DNA of 64,000 nucleotides, taken from positions 5,702,001-5,766,000 of the forward strand of contig NZ_CP147913.1 of NCBI RefSeq assembly GCF_037414475.1. Direction: 5' to 3'. Position numbers and translations under genes: made by a program. Source of the DNA: Myxococcus stipitatus (GTDB taxonomy: Bacteria > Myxococcota > Myxococcia > Myxococcales > Myxococcaceae). Below the pieces are notes generated by a model. The model did not search any database and was not told the origin of the DNA. It saw nothing but the letters and a program-made list of their open reading frames with translations. Within the stretch, counting starts at the first letter, position 1. Each line of letters starts with the position of its first letter. Below are positions 58,675 to 64,000 of this stretch, piece after piece.

Positions 58675-61356
58675 TCAGGCCGCCTTGGTCGAGCCCTGGT
58701 CGCCGGTGCCGCTGTCGCCGGACGTCCCCGCGCCCGAGGACGCCTCGCGCTGACGCCGGTCATGCATGAGCTGCATCACCGCGGCCAGCACCGTGAAGGA
58801 CACAATCAGCGTGGTGATGAGGCCGATGCAGGCCACCATGCCCATGGAGCGCAGGCCGTTGTGGGCCGCGGCCAGCAGCGCGGCGAAGCCCGCCACCGCC
58901 GTCAGCGTGGAGGACGCCACCGCGGCGCCCACGCTGCGCAGCGCGACGAGCGGCGAGGTGCCTTCCAGGAAGCGGTGCAAGAGGTACAGGCCGTGGCTCA
59001 CCCCGAAGCCCAGGAGGATGGGCAGGATGATGATGTTCATGAAGTTCAGGCGCAGGCCCGTCATGGACATGATGCCCAACATCATCGCCACGCCCACGCC
59101 GAGCGGAATCACCGACGCCAGCGCCAGCTTCGCGTTGCGGAAGTCCAGGAAGTGCATGGCCAGAATCCAAAGGGCCGTGAGCACCACCGTGACCTTGCCG
59201 TCCCAGAGGACGATGCGCGCCAGCTTCGCGTAGAGCTGGGTTGCGCCCGCGGCGCGGAACTCCTTGGTCGCCTCGGCCACCTTCGGGTCGAAGTCGTTCG
59301 TGTCGAAGCGGCCCGGGTAGTACGTGACGGGGATGCCGCGCGTCTCGTCGGCGAACTGCATCATCTTCTGGCCGTCGAACAGGTCCACGCTCGAGTAGAT
59401 GAACGTCAGCCAGCCGTGGTTGTCCGGATGGGCGGTGGGCAGGTTCTTGAACTGGCTCTTGTAGTTCTCCGGGACGCCGTGCACGTCGAAGGGCTTGGCA
59501 TCCAGCACCTTCATGAAGAAGGCGGCCTTGTCCTGCATCTCCGGCGGCAGCGCGGAGATGGAGAAGCCCCGGGCCTCCAGGTTCGCCATGTCCTGCTTCC
59601 ACTCCTGGAGCACCTTCTCGTTGGCCTTGGCCGTGGCCTCGGGCGGAACGAAGGTGAAGACGCTCACCACCTGGTCGATGGACGGGTACTTGTGCGCGTT
59701 CTGCGTCAGCTCCCGGTACACCCCCTCGGCCTCGTCCAGGTCCTTGGTGTAGATGGCCATGGGGTCGCTGGAGATGTTGAAGCGGACGTTGATTTCGTCC
59801 TGGAGCAGCACGGACGTCATGCCGTCCGGGATGAGCGCGCGGGTGTTGTAGTTGAAGCCCACGCCGTGCTTCACGCGCTCGAAGAAGCTGAGCTTGCCCT
59901 CGGGCGTCTCGCCGGTGCCCGCCCAGGGGACGGCCGCCGCGCAGATGAGGGCGACGGCGGCGGTGCTCACGCCCAGCACCAGGCCGGGGCGGGGGATGCG
60001 CAGCTCCTGGCCGCTGGTGGAGTTGACCGGGGGCGGCTTCATCTCGCCGATGAGCTTCTTGGGCCACTCCGGGTTGATGCGGCCGAACAGCGCCAGCAGC
60101 GCCGCGCTCCACACGAAGAGGGTGATGCCCAGGATGAGCGTGCCGCAGCCGGCCAGGAAGCCGAACTGGCTGAAGCCGCGGAACTCGCTGACCATCAGCA
60201 CGAAGAACGAACCGCCCGTCACCACCGCCGCCACCGCCGCGGGACGGCCCGCGTTGACGAACGCGTCGATGATGGCCTGGTCATACGGCTTGCCCGCGCC
60301 CAGCTCCAACCGCGTGCGGAACGTGAAGTGGATGCCGTAGTCGATGCCGAAGCCCATCAGGATGCCGCCCAGGATGGACGTAATCATGTTGAGCTCGCCC
60401 ACCGTCGCGTAGGTGAAGCCCAGCGTGTAGAGGGTGCCAATCACCGTGCCCGACACCACGATGAACGTGGGCGCGAGCTTGCGGAAGAACAGGATGGTGA
60501 TGAGGAAGATGGTCACCAGCGCGATGATGGTGACCGGGTGCAGCGACTCCTCGATGGCGAACGAGTCATCCACCGTCGTCTTGTACGAACCGGTGTAGCC
60601 GTAGGCGATGGTCTTCGCGTCGCCCATGAGCTGGTAGTCCTCCACCAGCTTCACCTTGCCGGGCTGCGCGGAGTACGCCGCGAGGTCCGCGTTGAGCTTG
60701 TCCAGGTACGTCTTCGTCTTGCCGATTTCGGTGGTGTCCCACATCGGCTTGATGAGGATGAGCAACATCTTCTTGTCGTTGGAGATGTTGTAGTCGTCCC
60801 GGATGCTCTTCTTGCCGACGGAGGAGTACTTGTCGACCAGGTCCTGGAGGTCGAGCTCCACGGGCTTGGTGGCGCCCATGTCGATGTAGAAGGGGTTGCT
60901 GCGGCGCAGCTTGTCCTCGAGGAAGGCCATGATGCGGCGCTTGCCTTCCACCAGGTCCTCCGTCTTCACGAAGAGGACCATGTTCTGCTGGATGAACTCG
61001 ACCGGCAGCTTGTAGCTGATGGTGCGGACGTTCTCCTTGTCCGCCTGGAGCATGCCGGCGATGTCATCCGCCGTGCGCTTCATCGCCGCTTCGTCCGTGG
61101 TGCGCAGCGCCAGCATCAGGAAGCCGCTGCCGCCCACCATGTCGATGACCTGCTTGACGTCCTTCACCTCCTGCAGGTCCTGCGAGATGAGGTCCAGCTG
61201 GTTGGAGTTGATGCGCAGCTTGAGCGTGGCCCAGGTGGACACGGCCAAGAGCGTCAACAGCACGGCCAGGATGGTGCCGGGCTTTTGAACCAGGAGCCTC
61301 GCGAAGGCATAGGCGAAGCGGGAATGGGAGTTCGGGTTTCGAGGTGCGCCACTCAT
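58675..61356 (-). CDS. MMPL/RND-type lipid exporter (HpnN-like)
   Basis: The protein has 893 residues with two six-helix blocks, each led by a long extracytoplasmic loop: the first helix is near 27-48, a large loop of about 200 residues follows (KQVIDMVGGSGFLMLALRTT), then the first helix block with GILMGFGIDYGIHFTFR; a second loop of about 250 residues leads to the block ending in ILLGFGVSHGLYLLHRFLEG. These phrases match the MMPL subfamily of RND transporters, including HpnN, which moves hopanoids to the outer membrane. The MlaC-like protein encoded upstream at 63728-64000 would be the periplasmic carrier. Its lipid is unknown. Confidence 0.87.
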   Translation of the reverse strand: MSGAPRNPNSHSRFAYAFARLLVQKPGTILAVLLTLLAVSTWATLKLRINSNQLDLISQDLQEVKDVKQVIDMVGGSGFLMLALRTTDEAAMKRTADDIAGMLQADKENVRTISYKLPVEFIQQNMVLFVKTEDLVEGKRRIMAFLEDKLRRSNPFYIDMGATKPVELDLQDLVDKYSSVGKKSIRDDYNISNDKKMLLILIKPMWDTTEIGKTKTYLDKLNADLAAYSAQPGKVKLVEDYQLMGDAKTIAYGYTGSYKTTVDDSFAIEESLHPVTIIALVTIFLITILFFRKLAPTFIVVSGTVIGTLYTLGFTYATVGELNMITSILGGILMGFGIDYGIHFTFRTRLELGAGKPYDQAIIDAFVNAGRPAAVAAVVTGGSFFVLMVSEFRGFSQFGFLAGCGTLILGITLFVWSAALLALFGRINPEWPKKLIGEMKPPPVNSTSGQELRIPRPGLVLGVSTAAVALICAAAVPWAGTGETPEGKLSFFERVKHGVGFNYNTRALIPDGMTSVLLQDEINVRFNISSDPMAIYTKDLDEAEGVYRELTQNAHKYPSIDQVVSVFTFVPPEATAKANEKVLQEWKQDMANLEARGFSISALPPEMQDKAAFFMKVLDAKPFDVHGVPENYKSQFKNLPTAHPDNHGWLTFIYSSVDLFDGQKMMQFADETRGIPVTYYPGRFDTNDFDPKVAEATKEFRAAGATQLYAKLARIVLWDGKVTVVLTALWILAMHFLDFRNAKLALASVIPLGVGVAMMLGIMSMTGLRLNFMNIIILPILLGFGVSHGLYLLHRFLEGTSPLVALRSVGAAVASSTLTAVAGFAALLAAAHNGLRSMGMVACIGLITTLIVSFTVLAAVMQLMHDRRQREASSGAGTSGDSGTGDQGSTKAA

Positions 61357-61473
61357 TCGCGGGCGACCCTAGCGGCAAACGTGCTCCCCCGGAAGCTTGG
61401 CTCATCCGCCCGCTCGCCCCCCTGGGCTGCCTCCATCCCTGGACCGCCGTTGACAGGCCCGTGACACCCCTCG

Positions 61474-63618
61474 TCAGGGGCGGGCGTCCAGGGGGATGGG
61501 GGCGGCCACTGGGGCCGGAGGCTTGGGGGGCAGGAAGAACGAGCGGGGGTCCATGCGGAAGCGGAGGGCCACCGCCCGCAGGAAGGGCAGGGTCTCCGCG
61601 AAGGGGATGTCCCGGGCGCGCACCGCCACCCCCAGGGCCAGGGAGAAGGACACGGCGAAGTTGAGCGTCCCGATGGCGGCCACCCCGGCCAGGGCGGCGA
61701 GGAAGTCCGGCTGGAGCACCCCCTGGGGGCCCAGGGCGCTTCCGGCGAGCGCCAGTTGCCCCAGCGCGAAGGTGACGTGCCGGATGTCCAGGGGCAGCCC
61801 CACGAAGCGCCCCAGCACCGTCATCAGCGCCAGGAGGAAGCCCAGCGTCACGTTGGCGCCCAGGCCCGAGGCGGCATGGAGCAGCCCGTCCGCGAGCTTG
61901 CGTGCCCCCGAGACACCCAACACCCGCCGCAGCACGCGGTGGTGGGCCAGCGCCTCCGGCAGCCGCCGGTACACCACGAAGTTCTCCAGCCAGCCCCCCG
62001 CGATGCTGGACAGCCACAGCAGCACGCCGGTGAGCGAGGCGAACAGCAGCGAGCCGCTCTTCCACGGGTGCAGGGACGCCACCGTGGCCTGGGCCTTCGC
62101 GGGGGAGAGGAAGGACGTGCCCACCGCCGCCTGCCACATCAGGGCCAGGGCCACCGCCGCGGGCAACACGCAGCCCAGGTTTCCGGCGAAGGCGGCCAAC
62201 TGGGAGCGGGTGATACGGGGGATGATGTCGACCAGGCTCGACAGCCGCTCGCCCCGGGCGCCGTCGCTCACCGCGCCGGCCAGCGTGGCCGCGGTGACGG
62301 AGGGCTGCTTGGTGGCCAGCGTGAAGCCCAGGGCCTGGATGAGGACGAAGGCCACCGCGTAGTTGAGGCCCACCGCCAGCCACGCGAAGAATGGCGCCAG
62401 CGCGACGGTGGCGATGAGGAACTTGGCGGTCACCGCGAAGGCCGTCACCAGGCCGCCGCCCGCGGCGGAGTCCACCATGGCGTGGAACTCTTCGCGCGTG
62501 GTGGTGATGTAGTGCTCACCCGAGTGGCCCGCGCGCTCGATGATTTTGCGCGCCAGCATCCGCGCGTTGCGCCGCACCAGGTCCCCCACGGAGCGGTCCT
62601 CGTGCGCGCGGCGCAAGAGGTCCGACAAGAGGCCCTGCGCCTCGCGCCAGCGTGGCTCTCCCCGGGGCGCGCCCAGCACCCGGGCGATGGCCTCCATGCG
62701 CTCCAGGCCCCGGCGGATGCGCTCCAGCCGGTACACCAGGTCCACGCTGACGCCCGCGGACTCCAGGTGGCGCGACACGCTGCCCACCACCTGCCGGCAG
62801 TCGTCCACGGTGGTGGACAGCTCTCGCAGCGTGTCCGGGGCCGCGTCCCGCGCCAGCACCGCGTCACACACGCGCCGCAGGCGCAGGAACGGTGACGCGC
62901 GGAAGGACGTCTCCGGGGAGCGGTCCCGCATGTCCTCCAGCATGCCCAGCGCGGACGTCTGCACCGCCAGGAGCATCATCGCGTCCAGCATGTCCGCGCG
63001 CACGCGGGCGCCGGGCACCGGGTCCGGAGGCCGGGGCTCACCCACCAGCGCGGCCAGCTTCGCCATCAGCGCGGGGGACAGCAGGGCCAGCCACACAGCG
63101 TCCTCCGGCACGGGGAACACGCGCAAGAGCAGCTCCGACAGCTTCCCAGGCTCCGGCGCGGAGGGGAGCACCTTGCGCGCCAGCCGGTCGCCGGCCTCCG
63201 CGAGGAACCCCTGCCCCGCGGGCAGCCCCACCTGGGCGAAGAGCTTCAGGCCGCGGCTGCCGTCGCACACGGCGGAGACCAGGTGGGTGACGGCGGCGCG
63301 CATGGCCGGCTCACCCTCCAGTACGCGGACCATCAAGGCCAGCCGCGTGTCGGCGGCGGGGGACTCCGGTTCGGAGGCGTCCACCAGCGCATGGGCGGGG
63401 ATGTCCTCGCGCAGCCAGGCCACCCACCGCTCCACCCACGCGAGCCGGGGCTCCAGCCCTTCCTCCGGCACATCGCGCAGCAGCCGGTACAGGTCCCGCA
63501 CGGCGGGGTGCCCCGGGGCACGCGGCGCGTACTGCACGCAGAACGCATCCACCTCACGCTCGGACGGGCCGTGGTGGCTGCGGCTTGAGGGGGGCGGAAC
63601 GGAGGAGGGGGCGTTCAT
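61474..63618 (-). CDS. 'Site-specific recombinase' family multipass membrane protein
   Basis: The protein has 714 residues. The N-terminal half is soluble and helical (LYRLLRDVPEEGLEPRLAWV, RRVCDAVLARDAAPD). The second half has about seven hydrophobic helices (TAFAVTAKFLIATVALAPFF, FVLIQALGFTLATKQPS, LLFASLTGVLLWLSSIAGGW). The whole matches the family once labelled site-specific recombinase after a gonococcal gene; a membrane topology and no recombinase active site make that name doubtful. It sits between the MlaC-like and MMPL genes on the same strand, so a role with lipid transport is likely by context. Confidence 0.82.
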   Translation of the reverse strand: MNAPSSVPPPSSRSHHGPSEREVDAFCVQYAPRAPGHPAVRDLYRLLRDVPEEGLEPRLAWVERWVAWLREDIPAHALVDASEPESPAADTRLALMVRVLEGEPAMRAAVTHLVSAVCDGSRGLKLFAQVGLPAGQGFLAEAGDRLARKVLPSAPEPGKLSELLLRVFPVPEDAVWLALLSPALMAKLAALVGEPRPPDPVPGARVRADMLDAMMLLAVQTSALGMLEDMRDRSPETSFRASPFLRLRRVCDAVLARDAAPDTLRELSTTVDDCRQVVGSVSRHLESAGVSVDLVYRLERIRRGLERMEAIARVLGAPRGEPRWREAQGLLSDLLRRAHEDRSVGDLVRRNARMLARKIIERAGHSGEHYITTTREEFHAMVDSAAGGGLVTAFAVTAKFLIATVALAPFFAWLAVGLNYAVAFVLIQALGFTLATKQPSVTAATLAGAVSDGARGERLSSLVDIIPRITRSQLAAFAGNLGCVLPAAVALALMWQAAVGTSFLSPAKAQATVASLHPWKSGSLLFASLTGVLLWLSSIAGGWLENFVVYRRLPEALAHHRVLRRVLGVSGARKLADGLLHAASGLGANVTLGFLLALMTVLGRFVGLPLDIRHVTFALGQLALAGSALGPQGVLQPDFLAALAGVAAIGTLNFAVSFSLALGVAVRARDIPFAETLPFLRAVALRFRMDPRSFFLPPKPPAPVAAPIPLDARP

Positions 63619-63727
63619 CGACCAGGCGGGAGGGGGAGGGCCAGACTATTCCAGCCTTTGCCCCCTCGAAACCCTTCTGGCGGCCGGCGGCCTGGTGGCC
63701 GGGTCCGCGAGCGGCGTGGCACCAGAG

Positions 63728-64000
63728 CTACTTCTTCGCCAGCTCCTGGCGCATGCGGCCCAAGAGCAGGTCCCATCCGCCCTGCTTGAGCAGCGGCTGC
63801 ACCTGCGTGTCGCGGATGTCCTGGAGCATGGAGGAGCCCAGCACCGTCACGTCCACCACCTTCCACGCGGCCGCGTCCTTCACCAGGCGGTACTTCAGCT
63901 TCATCTCCTGCGTCTTGAGCGGGTGCTTGATGAAGACGACCGAGTCCACCGTGGCCTCGTTGCCGTTCACCTCGGCGGGTGAGTAGACGATGTCCTCCAG
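63728..64000 (-). CDS. MlaC/Ttg2-type lipid-binding protein (cut by window edge)
   Basis: The C-terminal 90 residues are visible, ending at the stop at 63728. They read PAEVNGNEATVDSVVFIK, then LKYRLVKDAAAWKVVDVTV, then SSMLQDIRDTQVQPLL and WDLLLGRMRQELAKK. VxYxLxxxxxxWKVxDV followed by a short helical end is the signature of MlaC/Ttg2D proteins, including HpnM, which carry phospholipids or hopanoids in the periplasm. The N-terminus and signal peptide lie outside the window. It is the first visible gene of the minus-strand lipid-trafficking group that continues with genes at 61474, 58675 and 58021. Confidence 0.85.
   Translation of the reverse strand: MEDIVYSPAEVNGNEATVDSVVFIKHPLKTQEMKLKYRLVKDAAAWKVVDVTVLGSSMLQDIRDTQVQPLLKQGGWDLLLGRMRQELAKK

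Noticed and set aside
61474..63618. True site-specific recombinase and mobile element
   Set aside because: Multipass membrane topology, no recombinase active site, no flanking repeats.

Overview
The window is a GC-rich (about 70%) chromosomal segment that reads like a myxobacterium (order Myxococcales, probably Myxococcaceae). The reasons are the strong G/C third-position bias, eukaryotic-like Ser/Thr kinases with long Pro-rich linkers and PEGA partners, FHA proteins, Cys-rich and Asp/Pro/Gly-repeat lipoproteins, DUF4175 and Imm11-type proteins, and a HprK/RapZ plus mannose-type PTS set. I see no rRNA, tRNA, CRISPR array, insertion sequence or prophage. Coding density is high and many gene pairs overlap by the 4 bases GTGA or ATGA.

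Layout. 1-8.9 kb, mostly minus strand: a cut-off DUF1622 membrane protein, an exported HExxH peptidase coupled to a large DUF4175 membrane protein, a MarR regulator, a C69 dipeptidase, and an exported helix-hairpin-helix protein coupled to a small gene. 9.2-15 kb, plus strand: an M19 dipeptidase, an outer-membrane-type hypothetical protein, an operon of ECF sigma factor, membrane TPR protein and lipoprotein, and a small FHA protein. 15-22.2 kb: a cobalamin-controlled surface locus with two separate B12 riboswitches, each preceded by a well-spaced promoter. The first controls a BtuB-like TonB receptor followed by a Cys-rich, propeller-like lipoprotein. The second controls two more lipoproteins and a Tat-type Rieske lipoprotein. 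22.4-28 kb: an FHA-GAF-cyclase-like protein whose cyclase motifs are altered, then a very large Ser/Thr kinase with a homogenised repeat array. 28-33.3 kb: a CstA transporter, a fused membrane/spermidine-synthase-like protein, a DUF1275 protein and a HIT protein. 33.4-35.9 kb: hprK-rapZ-mntP.

35.9-46.9 kb: an FAD monooxygenase with a short-chain dehydrogenase, an AraC/DUF2000 pair, an exported intradiol-dioxygenase-like protein, a second TonB receptor, a PEGA protein with its Ser/Thr kinase, an Imm11-like immunity protein and a metallophosphoesterase. 47.3-49.3 kb: an SPFH protein and an NAD-kinase-like protein behind a promoter carrying two matched GTGT-N7-ACAC sites. 49.4-52.1 kb: an M35-type metalloprotease next to a free-standing copy of its own N-terminal domain, a 37-residue membrane protein and a peroxiredoxin. 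52.5-57.1 kb: a complete mannose-family PTS operon (EIIA, EIIB, EIIC, EIID, HPr, EI). 57.2-64 kb: a small barrel-like protein, an MgtC/SapB protein, and a minus-strand set of MlaC-like protein, multipass 'recombinase'-family protein, MMPL/RND transporter and lipoprotein that resembles a lipid-trafficking system (compare HpnM/HpnN).

How they fit together: hprK (33.5 kb) and ptsH/ptsI (55-57 kb) form one regulatory circuit although they lie about 20 kb apart, because the HPr here keeps both the phosphorylatable His and the HprK-target Ser. The most unusual unit is the 15-22 kb locus. It looks like a myxobacterial version of the BtuB plus surface-lipoprotein strategy known from Bacteroides, with a Rieske redox lipoprotein added under the same cobalamin control.
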